From contig CM067067.1 of assembly GCA_033980235.1 (NCBI GenBank), positions 6,794,789-6,858,788 on the forward strand: a DNA stretch of 64,000 nt. Reading direction: 5' to 3'. Source of the DNA: Diadema setosum (lineage: Eukaryota > Echinodermata > Echinoidea > Diadematoida > Diadematidae). Position 1 is the first letter of the stretch, and each line of letters starts with the position of its first letter. Made by a program: the position numbers and the translations under genes. This document shows, in pieces, positions 38,422 to 51,700 of this stretch. The notes below the pieces were generated by a model. The model ran no database searches, was not told where the DNA came from, and saw nothing but the letters and a program-made list of their open reading frames with translations.

Positions 38422-38618
38422 CAGTGCACTCCCGTTATAATGAACACAGTTATAACGAAATTCCGGTTACAATGAAGTAAAAATTCAGGCTGCAATATTA
38501 TCCACTCTACATATTTTTATTGTTTATTTGTTTGGTTACAACGAAATTTCGTTATAACGTTGTTATAATGAAAGAAAACTGTCGGTCCCGAGGACTTCGT
38601 TGTAATGGGAGTGCACTG
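38422..38618. mobile_element. TA-flanked MITE, copy 3 (inverted)
   Basis: CAGTGCACTCCCGTTATAA at the left and a close inverse TTGTAATGGGAGTGCACTG at the right mark the ends. The conserved GACCGGCAGTTTTC block lies on the - strand here, so this copy is inverted relative to copies 1 and 2. It is only about 215 bases from copy 2. Confidence 0.6.
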
Positions 38619-38636
38619 TACTGGTAAGTGATTTTG

Positions 38637-39115
38637 GTCTTGCCTGCATAGCAGAAGCAAGACATAGGCATCACTTCTTTGGTTGCAGCAGTGGCGTCGG
38701 CATCAGCGTCGTCATTGCCGTCATCAACAATTTGGAGAACTCACTATAACTTTCCACAGCTTTGAGCTGTGACCTCAAAAGTCACACCACAGGTACGTAA
38801 CCTGGCAATGCTGTTAAAGTTTGAATATGGATGAAGTCCGACAAGGTCAAAGTTAAAAGGTCAATAAACTTTCCATGATAAGCAATGTACTCACAGTATT
38901 GCGGTGAACTTTCAATAACTTCCCACACTTTTGAGCTATGACCACCAAACTCAAACCACAAGTACATAACATCAAAGTGCTGGTTAAATTTGAATGTGGA
39001 TGAAGTCAGACAAGGTAAGAAGTTACAGTCAATGAACTTTCCCTGATAAGCACCACACTTGCAATATTGTGGTGTGCTCTCAATTACTTTCCAAAGCTTT
39101 GAGCTATGACCATGA
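38637..39115 (+). repeat. GTC-rich repeat with about 173-bp tandem units
   Basis: A 7-bp-stem hairpin, GTCTTGC...GCAAGAC, opens the region. A GGCGTCGGCATCAGCGTCGTC run follows, then two full and one partial unit built around CTTTGAGCTATGACC and GGATGAAGTC. The plan recalls the two CTAG-ended families, but no right end was found, so it may be a truncated relative. Confidence 0.45.
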
Positions 39116-39594
39116 TTGTATTGGGTATCTCATTTTATCAGAGATAAAAACAAAGAATATAAAAAGAATGGGACCCGGCAAATTACCTCGTCTTATAAGG
39201 TGTCTCACTATATCCAACCTAGTTATACAAGGTTCCAAAGGAGACTTGAGATGAAATCCAACCACTCAGTGCTGATTGTATTGAAGCATTTCTGGCTTGT
39301 CAGAAATTGTGAGTTGATGGGATATCCACCCAGAAATGCTTCCACTTTACAAAACCACTGTCCTCCCTTGGCAGGATTTTACAGCATGGGCGCTGTACGA
39401 ATTGACCTCCAGATACGCATGACCTTTCCTTCAGAGTGACAGTGCCCTGTTACAACTGCAGTGACACATATAAATGGTAGATGCAGAACCACACTTTGGT
39501 TGGTTAAAGTTGTTGATCTCCATGTGTAACCAGTGTGCTTGTGGAAAGCAAGCTTGTTCCCTTGGTATGTCCGATCCCATCCACCTGTTGCTCC

Positions 39595-39772
39595 TCACTT
39601 CCACGCCCCCTTTGACCTCCAGTTCAAGAACTCCTCAAACTCTGCCTCATCGTCACTCCCTCCTTCTTCCCCATCACCATCACTGCCTGTTCTGTTCTTC
39701 TGTCTATCAGCCACCTTTGTCCTCATCTCATCCTGTTTGTTCCACAGGGATTCCACTTTTGCAAAGCATTGT
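39595..39772 (-). CDS. ZNF830: ZNF830 last exon
   Basis: The acceptor tttctag at 39774-39773 completes the Ile codon left by the AT|GTAAGT donor at 42225. The exon encodes QCFAKVESLWNKQDEMRTKV, an acidic GDGEEGGSDDEAEFEEF stretch and LNWRSKGAWK with a TGA stop. It corresponds to the C-terminal region of vertebrate ZNF830 in order and character. It lies 2.45 kb from the previous exon and is easy to miss. Confidence 0.88.
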
Positions 39773-42700
39773 CTAGAAAGAGAGAGAGAGAGAGGAAAGG
39801 GGGGGGGGGGGTTGAGTGTTGAAACAGCAATTGACCATCAGCAAGGTAACGAGTGGCTGAATTAAAAAACAAACACAAAAATTGTATATTATGCATGTAA
39901 CTGAATATATATGCAACACAGTAAACTCGATAGCACCTATATTCAAGAAGGATTTTAGCAATATACTAAAATTTTAGCCAAATTCTGCAAGCTTGTGAGC
40001 TCTGTTAAAAAAAAAAAGAGAAAAAAAGACATCAGTGTGTGATCACTGAATTGATCTGTACACTTTCAAAGTTTGCAATAATTACCAGGTTTCCATGCAA
40101 ACCAGTATGAGACCACAAAACAGTTACACGTACTGGTATTTTTGTCATTTTAGCTATCTGTGTGAATGTGGATACATAAATGTAATATTATCAAGTATTA
40201 ACATTTTCTCTGTCATTCCAAATACCAAAGATTAGTGAGCTTAAAAAACAATAGAATAGGATAGATGTAGTCACAACATATTTGCTTACCTCAGGCACAG
40301 AAAAAGTCATTATTTACATATTAAAGATTATTAGGTAGAGGATACTTTTACAGAATATGCAACATATTTTATACCTGAAATGCTCATGATGAATTTGAAT
40401 ATTTATGCATATCTTACCATTTTACACTGTTCAGAAACAGCTAGTGGTCATTGACTTTTTTCATTTTATTGTGAACTTGCAATGTTGCCATGAAGCTGAA
40501 TGTCCAACATGTACTTGACTACATCATAAATTTCAAAACTCTTGGACATTGTAGTCAAGTTGGTGTTGTATGCTTTTATGCTGTGGACATGATGATTATT
40601 AACCCCAGTACTAGAATACTAGAATTGAGATCAGAATTCCAAGCTATGTGATAACTTACTTTGATATGTGCAGCCAAACATTTCAGATTTGTTGTTAAAT
40701 AATGTTTTAGATGCAAATGTTTATTTTTTCACATCTCATGTGTAAACAAGTTGATGTCATGATTTATAAGATGGCAACGTTTGTGAAAATACTTGCCATC
40801 CAAGGATAGAAATTCTTGCACTAGATTTCACTTCAATAATCTTCATGGCTGTTCTTTGATAAATTTCAAACACAAGAGTAAGTTGAATATCAGCCAGAAA
40901 AGTTAAACTTCCATTTTATAGTCTACTCTCGCTTTTTGTGTTTTCCCAATTATTCAATGACACGCAAGATTGGAAGGTTTGAGGTAGGGTTACTGAGAAA
41001 GCAGGTTGTGTAGGGTTGAGGTGTTGGGTTGATTTGATATGTCTAGGTTGTTGGGGAATGGACTCATTTACAGGCATGTTATGCATGGTGAAACTAGGTG
41101 AAGGTGTCTGGCAAAATGATAAATAACCAGAAAGGGGCATATTATGGTATTATGGACTTTCATGGAACAATCTACAGATTGAAATGTGTGATGAAATGGT
41201 CTAATAAATGAATGAAGCTGTCATTAATCTTCAATCCTTTCTCAATACTGTGACTCTTATTTTTATTTCATTTTAAACAGTGTTTTCTTTTGTTTGTTTG
41301 TTTGTTTTTCTTTTCTTTTCTTCAAAACACTGCCTTAACTCTGAAGACTGAAATGCTCTTGACTTTTGCATTGCCATTATGCCTGTTATCCCACAAATAT
41401 TAAAATACGAAATCATTAGAACACAAGGTACTGAGAAGCTGGAAATACCACTTATAATTCCACCAAATAACAGAAACAATAGCTTAGTCAGTGCACATAG
41501 AGTAACAACATTTTTCAATTTCATAGGATTCCCCTGCTAGCACAGCTGAAAAGTTCAGACATCCTGTACAGATTGAGCGTGTACACTTGGTCTGTAGTGT
41601 CTGTAAATGCAAAGATGTGAACAAATATCATTTGTACCTTAAATGCCACACATGTGGAAGAGATGCATGTACAATGTACTATGTCTGACAATTGTACTTT
41701 TCAGTGCTGCATGGCGGTCAATACACAAAAATGTGGTAACCATGCTTATGATGGAGCGAAAGTCTAATTCGCATTTGCATGAAAACTTTGCAATTTCATG
41801 CATTTATGTATTCACGTCATATACAGCAAGCACTCTATCAATTTCATAGCAACTTGATAGACCACTCGTGTCCAGAGAAATCAAAACAGCAGGTGCACTT
41901 GATAAAGACAGATTGAAAAGATCTTTGGGGGCTAAGATTGTCGACCCAGGATGGGTTGAACCTACAAAACATGACGCTTATATAATTATAAACAATGATA
42001 CATCATAAAACATACAGATTTTGTCTGTTCATGCCAAAGACAACAAGTTCAAGTTCAAGTTCAATCATTCTAAATAATGAAATGTCGCAGGGGCCAAATT
42101 CAGTAAAAATCAATGTACCTTCCTCATTACCTGGAGACTTGACTTAAAAAGTTCTGTAATTAGTATCCTGTTCATAAGTTGTTCAGTTTTGTTATTTTTT
42201 TTTAGCATAGTTTAGAACACTTACATCTGTTCGTCGATCTCATCAATGTTTCTCTCCGTCTGAGCGGCCTCATCATCTTCTTCAGCCAAGGTCTCTGACA
42301 CCTATTGGTGCAAAAATGGAGACATTTTTCGTAGTAGTGGCTAAAAGTAGCATGAAAGTACTGGAAAGATTGCTAACTTTCACAAGCATTTTGGCTTTCA
42401 AATTCAAACTTTTGTTCCCTCTCTGTGTAGGGCAAAGGTATATCTCTCAAGATTGAACAAACTTCCTTCATTGGCAGTAAACACGAAAACTCAAACATGC
42501 AGCCCTCAAGAGTATCTGCCCCAAAGGACAGCAATCCTTTAGCTTCTCATCAAGTTGACAAAATTTCTCCAAACTGTTTGTCGTAAGACCAAACCAGAAT
42601 ACAACTGATTATGTGCAAAATCCTCCCCAGGTAGGTTGCTATGGTGAGGTAGATGACAGTAGAAATAAATCCACCCTAGTTCTCATGGGTTTACACATAA

Positions 42701-45700
42701 CATCCCATGTGATCAAATTGATTTGCTACAAGGGAAAAATGCATCCATCATGCTCAAAATTTGGGGAGAAACCAGTCTTTCAGTTCTGCATTGACAAATG
42801 ATTGAGACTTTGAAATCCAACACTTTTGCCTCACTACCTTGATTCCCTGTAATCACACGCAGTCATATCCTATAAATTACATTTCAAAATGACAATGACA
42901 TCTAATTGTCGGCCCCTGTTCGTCATCAGGGGCAACACCAACAATCATATAGAGATTGCAATAACTTTTATTGACAGATGAATAAAGTATTACCTGTTTC
43001 TGGGTTTCCATCTCTTTCTGAAACTTTTCCCATTCCTCTTCCATTGTATTCCTGACTTCAACATTCCGCACCTACAAGACAAAAATATGATATGATCCAT
43101 GAAAATGAATTACTCAACAATTTTACTATTAACAAAAGAAGGAATACATGTGCTTGCATAAAGGGACAATTTGATGAGATTTTAAAGAAAATCAGGAATA
43201 ACCAAGAATGTGTGAATCTTCGTTTAAGTACGTGTATTGTTAACATTAATATAACTGGTACAGTGGCTATGGCTCCAGACTTCCATACATGTTCTTGAGG
43301 CTAAGTGCTCACACCCTTTAATGTGATGTTATATCCACTATGACTCTCTAAATCGGGGGGGGGGGGGGGGGGAATGGGGTTAAATGGGTTCTGAAGGTAT
43401 CCATGATTTCATGAGTTGAATGATGATTTGTGAAAACACAAAAATATTGCCACTTAAAACACAAACACATTGAATTCTATTCAAGATGGGAAATTGCTAA
43501 ATTTCTGCTGAGAAAGAATTTTTATTTCTAATTCTATCAATTGGATCTTGATTGTGAATTCAACCACTCATGAAATCATCTTTTAAGCGTAATGTCAAAA
43601 AATATACTAATTCAAAATATATGGTGTACATAGTACTTAGCAATGCTGGGGTATTGATAATGACAGCTTCCTCTGGAAAATAAAATACTGTAAAAGCTGG
43701 CTTGGGTAAGATAAAGATCATCAAAATAGTACAAGGAAGAGATGTCCCATCTTCAAATTCAAAGAGGAGGGTACACCCACTGCAGTGATGTGTTGCCAGT
43801 CATACCAATGATGCGTCTACAAGTTAGAATTAGAAGGCAAAGAAGTAGAGAAACTTTCTAGGCTTTACCTTGGCATCTTGCACAGGATCATCAAAGAATC
43901 CCTCAGGCAAAACCTCCGACATTGGCTTGCTGGAAAGGACACACGAACACACAAGAGACAGCATTCAAATGTTTTGTTTGCATTGTATCTTCCCATATAA
44001 TACTTAGTTCATCAGCTCTTAGGACGAAATGTACTGTTGTAGCAGAATGGTAAAAATCATGCTTTTTAAGATCATGGACCATTTAAAATTGCTAAAGTCA
44101 TATGACTAGACTCTTGCATACTGCATATAATAACATTTTTTTTTTCTTGACAGCACATTAATAAAAAGAAAAAACATATATCTCTTGAATTCATATCATG
44201 ATAGCAAATACTTCTGCTGCTTTAAAAGATTTGGAAAATCTTAATGTTTCAAGTACACTTTTTTTCAGAGTCTTGACAAGAGAAAAGATAATGACCACAT
44301 GAAATAGTGACATTTGGTGTGCAAAAAAAAAAAAAAAAACACTTAGAGAGAGAGAAAAAGAAAAAGAGGAATTCTGCTTCTATCATCTACAAGAATAAAA
44401 CATGGGCAACATCAATTGAACAAATTCTAGAACAGTAATGTGTTAATCTCACCTTGTCTGGTCCTGTTCAGGCTTGCTGTCAACAGTGGAAGATACGTCA
44501 GCATTGGGACCATTCTTGGAGGAAGACCTCTGGCCTTGTGTTGACAGTGATGATGATGTTGTTGATGAAGACACGTTACTATCAAAGAAATCTGGAAGAG
44601 AACTCAATTAATTTAGCTAATGTTCATGGTAACACAATCCTTTACACATCAATCTGGAAGAGAACTAAATTAATTTACCTAATGTTCATGGTAACACAAT
44701 CCTTTACACATCAATCTGCCTCACTTCGCTGTTCAATATATTTCACCTCACATATGGAGATGGGTGTTAACCCGTTTTGTGCCCAGGGACTTGGCTTAAC
44801 TTGTCAAACTTTTTTCATCAGCATTAAGTAATCCAGCGAAACTTGATCTACCGGTAGTTGTAAGGTTGGCAAGCCCACTAAAGCATAGCAGTGTGCCTCA
44901 GTCCAAATTGAAGGCCACGGTGACGCAAAAGGGATTTGGGTGATCAAGTAATCTCTGTTCATTGACAATTAGTTTCCAGAAATCGATGCCAGCTGGCAAA
45001 GAAAGCAGTGCAGCCTGCATGCCAATTGACAATCAAAGCATGGTAAAAGTTACCTATGCACAATCACTGAAGTGAATAATCATCAGCTCCTCCGCATAAA
45101 GGATGTTGTGATCATGGTTTTTTTCATGGGTCTGGGTTTAAGGAGGTATACAAGGAGCACACACCCTTTAACCACTGAACACCTAATAATTCAGAATGAC
45201 AAACAAAATCATACATGAAGTTAAGCAGGAAAGGAAAAAAAAAAGGGGGAGGATGAGACTTGCCATTACTTACATGTCGAGGGACAATGAATTTCATTCT
45301 CTGGCCAACAGAACTTAGGGTTTAGCCATCACAGCCTTTCAGGACTCTTGACCACATTGCATTATGCCCAGTATTGTGATATAGAAATGAATAGCATTAC
45401 GCCCTACCTGCTGGTAGCCCAGGGGGAGCCCCAGCGGCCTCTTGGCTGCTAGTGACCTGTGATGAGGAGCTTTTGGGTGTGGTCTTCCTGGATGATGCAG
45501 GCTTCTTCTTTGCGTCATCAAAGAAATCAGAAGGAAGGCTAAGGGAAAAGGAAAATACAAATCATCTAGTTGTAGTACTTTTAAGAAGCCAACACAATGA
45601 GCCAAAACTTAATTTTGAATATGCTTAGCATAACATACTTGTGTCTTTCAGTCATACTTATATCTTTCATCATACATTTCTGGTGAGATGGTGAAAGAAG

Positions 45701-48700
45701 TTACATTCAGTGATATATTCCCAGCCTGTCATCCTCTGCAGATCAAAAAACTTACTAATATACAGTAAAATTAAAAAAAAGATAAAACAAACAAGAAAAA
45801 CAATGAAACTGATAATGCACATTAATATGACTCACTCTATCATGAATGTGACATTAAAAAATGTTGAAATACATTGTATATCAATCTTTTCAATTATTCA
45901 CACATTATTATGTTAGCTGACCATCTGTAATTATTATCTTATCTTTGTTCTATGTGTGAAAATTCTATAATAATGATAATGATGATAAAAAATATATATA
46001 TAATGATAATAATAATAATAATAATAATGATAATATTAATAATAATGATAATAATAATATTAATAATAATGATAATAATAATAATAATGATAATAATAAT
46101 AATAATAATAATAATGATAATAATAATAATAATAATTATAATGATAATAATGACAGTAATTATACAGACAATAATACAATAACAATTTTAGAAGACTGTG
46201 TTAGAATTGGTTGGGTAACTCAGACTACATTTGTTCTGACTACTGGGTATTTCAATAGCCATACTGACTTTTGTTATGAAGAACATGGATAATATAAACT
46301 CTCATATAACAAGGGGTTGTTGGTTTTTTTTTGCCCAAAAGTCCCCAAGTTATTTGCATTCCTGTGCTATTCAGACCTGTGATATAATAAACTTTTGATG
46401 ACAAAAAATATGATTTCACTGGTCCTATGGATTTTCTTATTCATTGTTAAATTAAGAGTCCCTATATTACATAACCGACCACTCTACTTTTTCTCACACT
46501 CTCTCGCCACAAGTAATGCACACACACTAACCTGCTTTGTGGATCTTCTGCGTCTGATTCCTCTTCTTCTTCTGATGAATCATCGTATGCAATACCAACC
46601 CCTGATGGAACATAAGAGGAAGTAAGTCAAAAATAAAATAGACAAATTACATATTTTTATCAAGCAATTGGAAGACAGAGGATGGTTCTATATACTTTTA
46701 AACCAGAAATGTTCACATGCATTTCAATTTTGTGAATTTTGCAAGAGCCAAGATTTGCAAAATTAAAATGAATGCAAAAGCTCTCTTCTACACCACATGC
46801 ACTAAATGCCAGTGGCAATTTGCAAAAATGCCATGCTGTGAAAATATCTTGCATTACAGTATGCAGCAGTTTAACAGACTTTGTCTTGATGACTTCATAG
46901 GCAATACATTTGAGATGAAATGGGGGGGGGGGGGATATAGATCATACTTCCAATCTACAAAACTGAACCATAGCAATCTAGTAGACGACATGTAAAATTA
47001 ACTACTTGGGTTGTTTGTAGGTATGCCTGGCTAAAGGCAGACACCCTTGATGTGGCATAACAGTTACTTGTACCTCTTGGTTTCTTCAATATGCCCCTCA
47101 GTGGTTGAGTGGCTGTGGATGGGTCTGCTTTCCTCTTGACTGGGGCGATGACCTGAGCCTGGGGTTTGGGTTGGATAGGCTTGTTGACCACAGCATTTCC
47201 AGGAGTTTTACCAGCCTTGAGAAGGAGTACATTCTGTGCATTCATAGAGGAATGAATGAATGAAAAAGAGATTGATAATTAATGAACAGAATGAAAAAGA
47301 AGGGTGAATAGGGTGAACGATGAAATAAGAAAATGTGTTTGCAAAATGTTTACCTTCAAATATTTATCAAAGTAGATATTCATGTACATCATGAAATAAC
47401 AGAAAGTCATATCAAAGTCTTAGTAAACAATGTGATACAGGCTGTATTACAACTTATTTCTTTCATGCTCTACATGAATGAAGAGTAGTATCAAGTCATC
47501 TATAACACACAGAATACCCTTCCATCTCCTGTATTTCTGCAAGAAGAATTAAGTTTGATATTTGATTTGAACATGTACCATATGCTAAATCCTGAAAAAA
47601 ATATCTAGACTAGCTAAGTAGTACAAGTATGTATTCACATTTGTTTAATGTTACAGAAAGATACTATTTCCTTCTACACTTAGACATTTACCTCAAGTTT
47701 CAAAGTGATAAATATTCTAGTGTATTTCTACATTCATACACATGAATGTTCAACACTTTCACAAGCACATCTGTTATTTTTTTCACATTCCTCAACTGCA
47801 GAATAGATTTGATTTGACAAGTTTTTTTTTTTTTCTCCAAGTTTACAAACTATCTTCTTAGATTTCAAACCATCACAGTAAATCATGTCTTACTCACATC
47901 TCTGTGCTTCTTGCCCTGGATGTGGGCATTCCATAGGATCTCAGTCTTGACTGGCTGGTTGCAAACCACACAGATTAGCTGCCCAATGTTGTTGTATGTG
48001 TACCAGACGGTTAAAGAAATGTCATCAGTGACACCCCTGTGAAATGATTGACTCTATCTGCTCCCATCATATACCGTCAAGAATCTGCACTCACTTTTTC
48101 TGATAACCTTGTCACATCTTTCTTGCATATTTCTAGTTTATTATTTTAAATCAATTACCTGGGTTCAGTTACTGTCAAACAAGGTAGATGACTTACCTGA
48201 CCTGACTGTATCATCACTATAGATATGCACTGATCATGAGATCCACTATCTGCAATGGTATGGTACAGACAAACCTTTCTAAGCCAAGACTCTAAGAGAG
48301 ACTGTTGTGCCAGCACTGTATGAGCTGAAATTTTCGCAGTGGTTTTATTTTCGCGAATCGCCTTTGAACTGCGAAAATAACAACACGCGAAAATAACAAC
48401 GTGCAAATAAGTAAGTTCAGTTAGACCCTCGCAACCGCGAAATTAACAACACGCGAAAATGTCCTCCGAGTAGCAATTCGCAAAAATATCTGTACGCGAA
48501 AATTTCAGCTCGTACAGTATCATGTAGTATATTACATCATCACATACCATATTTGGGGGATTGACAGACTAACTAAGAGTAAATTACCTTGTACATCACA
48601 AATATATCTCCCATAAGACAGTCGTTCAATTGGAGGAAAATGACCATAGGCCTAGAGCACCAGTGATACTGTATAAGCTAGTAATTTTGCAAGGGTTTAA

Positions 48701-51700
48701 TTTTTGCGAATTTCGCGAATCACTGTTGGACCGCAAATGTAAAAACATATGAAAATGTGGCCATGCGCTGATGTAATAATGCACAAGTTTACGACAGCTT
48801 CATGTCAATTTGCGTAAACAACATCTCACGAAAATGTCCATGACCTCCTCATTCGCGATAATATTTGCGAGAAAATAACAGCTTATATAGTAAACAAGAT
48901 CAATACAGCTCGGTAGATATCTGGTTGGTTTCACAGAATAGTCCCATTATAAAGCTTCATCCCTGTATAGCCTTAAATGTGAGCTGCATCAAGCGAACTA
49001 TTGCAGCAATTTGATGTGACATTACATACCAGTACAGCTTCAAGGAAACCAAAACCCATATATTATTATGTGGACAGCTTTAAAGCAGAAATATTAATAG
49101 AACGCATAGTAAAAAAATTGAGGAATATCAGGCTATTGATTAGAAAGTTATGAATTTTTGAATTTTGGTGGGGTCATCATTGGATAAGAAGACTACCCTA
49201 GTACTACAATTCATGACATCATTTTGGGCAACAATATACAAAATATAACAAAAATTCAATGTATTTTTACTTTTCTAGCATAATGAAAGAAAACTGGATT
49301 TTCCTCTTTAAGAAAGCAGGGGGAATTTATTTATTTATTTAGTTATTCAGTTTTCTTTACTCAGGGTAGCCCCGTCAGTGGTTTACACACTGTTATCCTA
49401 GGGGGCCCTGCAACAGAATGACAAAATATAACATTACCCTTGGTCTTAACTAACTGCGACCAGCAGCCCCATACGCATAGCATAATGGGGCTGCGGACTG
49501 TAGCATTCAGGATCATGACAGGGTAGTATCGCGGACAAATATCAACTTAAAATCAAAAAATTTCTTCAATTTGAAGACTTACCAGTGAAGTTGAAGTATT
49601 GATAACAGGGTTCATGCAACGTTTGGTTCTGCCAATAGTCCTTTTCTGTTCGAATTGATGACTTAAAGTGACTTGGTCGAGAGGAACCTGGGAGAGCTAC
49701 ACTGAATTGACGGCCAGCGCATGCGCACACATCACATGCGCACAAATTTCAAATCCATCAACTGGATAATGTCTGTGTGTGCATGCGCTGGCCGTCAATT
49801 CAGTGTAGCTCTCCCAGGTTCCTCTTGACCGAGTCACATTAAGTCATCAATTCGAACAGAAAGGGACTATTGGCAGAACCAAACATTGCACGAACCCTGT
49901 TGTCAATACTTCAACTTCACTGGTAAGTCTTCAAATTGAAGAAATCTTTCGATTTTAATTTGATATTTGTCCGCGATACTACCCTGTCATGATCCTGAAT
50001 GCTAAAGTCCGCAGCCCCATTACGCTCTGCGTATGGGGCTGCTGGTCGCAGTTAGGTCTTAACATACATCAATAACAAGTTGATGGAATGTGTTCTTTTT
50101 ATGAAAAATGACGTTGAGTGGAATTTTCCTAAATTGTTGTCCATAATAATGAAGTCATGAATTGGTACTCAGTAGTATAGTAGTTGTTTTCTTATTCAAC
50201 GATGACAGCACCAAAACTTAATAACTTTTGAACAACTGATCTAATCCAATTTTCCTCAAAAAAAGAAGAAAATACCACAGCTGTGTTTTACTTACTAAAC
50301 ATATAATTGCCTTCAGCCAATCTCTACATTTGGGTTTGGATTAAAGTTTACTTTTAAATCACCTGCAGCTGCACCAAGGTTCAAACCTCCAGTGCCAAAA
50401 TTTGACTGTTTGCTAAAGTACAAAAATGTATACGTTTCTACATTTCCCATAGTGGTTGATTTTTGGACAGCATTGTGGTCAAATTGAGGGCAGCTTGCTG
50501 TAAGTTTAAATTTTACAGGATATTTTAGACTCTAGGTTAGATTTAAAGGGACTGTACAGTACTTGTTGAGGTGGGGATTCATGTTTTGAACATTTCTAAG
50601 TGAGATATTTACTATGAATTTACCTTGAAGTGCCACACCTCCATCTTCACGTAGATTCTTAAGATAGATTGCAAGTGTGGCAGGGTTTAGGGAGCTTTTT
50701 AGCCCATTAATAACCCAAATAATGAGAACCTCTTATGAAATATGAAAGAGAATGTAATTCTAAGAAGGATTCAACATTTCTTTGATGAAAATTGGTTTTC
50801 AAATGGCTGAGATATCAAAAAAAGTGATAATAATAAAAGGCGACAGGCCACGCCTTTCATCAAGATCTCTTTGTTTCACATTGTTTTTGGATATCTTAGC
50901 CATTCCAAAACCGATTTTCATCATATAAACTTTTGATACCGCATAGAATTGCATGCTCTTTGACATCTCATAGAGTGGTTTCTCAATATCTCGTAAAATG
51001 TTAAAAGGTAGATCCTCTCTAGGCTCTCACCTCGACCAGAACTGTAGAACTCTACACACCCTTTAAATTCTAATCAAGAAAATGTAGTAGGCCTACCCCG
51101 TATATAGGTATACCGGTACCGCGTACACAGTTTATGACGGTGACACATATAAACATAGATCATGGACCAATGATTAAATCACGATATATATTTCCCATAC
51201 TGTTATTGAATAGATATAGAGGAGACAGATCTAAGAAAGTGTAATGTCCGACACACAGCATTTCGCGTTAGTGGAGTGTGTCAGATAACACTATTAGGGC
51301 AATTCCACGGTATGTAGGACACAGATGCCGAAAATTCAAAATGATATTTGTTTCAAACACCATACATTTTCAGACAATACTTGAGTTGAAGTTTTAAGAA
51401 TCATTATGTTTTTCAATAAAAGTGGCCATTTTGATTTTCAAAATGGCTGCCAAAATATGCCTATAACTCAATGGTAAGAAAGAGAGTATTGTCACATAAT
51501 TTACCCTCTGTATATCCACTTTACTAGTACTCTAAACAACAATCTATTATATGTATGCAGTTACCAGACAAGTCTTTTACCACATGATAGAAAGAAAAAG
51601 CTGGTTGCTTTAAGAATTTTATAAAAACTTTTAACTAGTTTGACAATGATGGATGTAACGTCAGTTACCAAAAACAAGGAATTTTTAACTTTATTCATCA

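Larger units (their letters stand above)
35775..39594. other. MOCOS 3' UTR and convergent spacer
   Basis: There is no further coding sequence on either strand that I recognise. The stretch holds the MOCOS 3' UTR, two short TA-flanked MITEs (38011-38206 and 38422-38618), a GTC-rich element with about 173-bp tandem units (38637-39115), and probably the ZNF830 3' UTR on the - strand. Confidence 0.6.

Noticed and set aside
39116..39439. 107-codon + strand frame ending GAVRIDLQIRMTFPSE
   Set aside because: There is no homology that I recognise. It begins in a tandem repeat and lies antisense to the expected ZNF830 3' UTR.
45952..46182. Ile/Met-rich open frame
   Set aside because: It is only the AAT/ATG repeat read in one frame, inside a ZNF830 intron.
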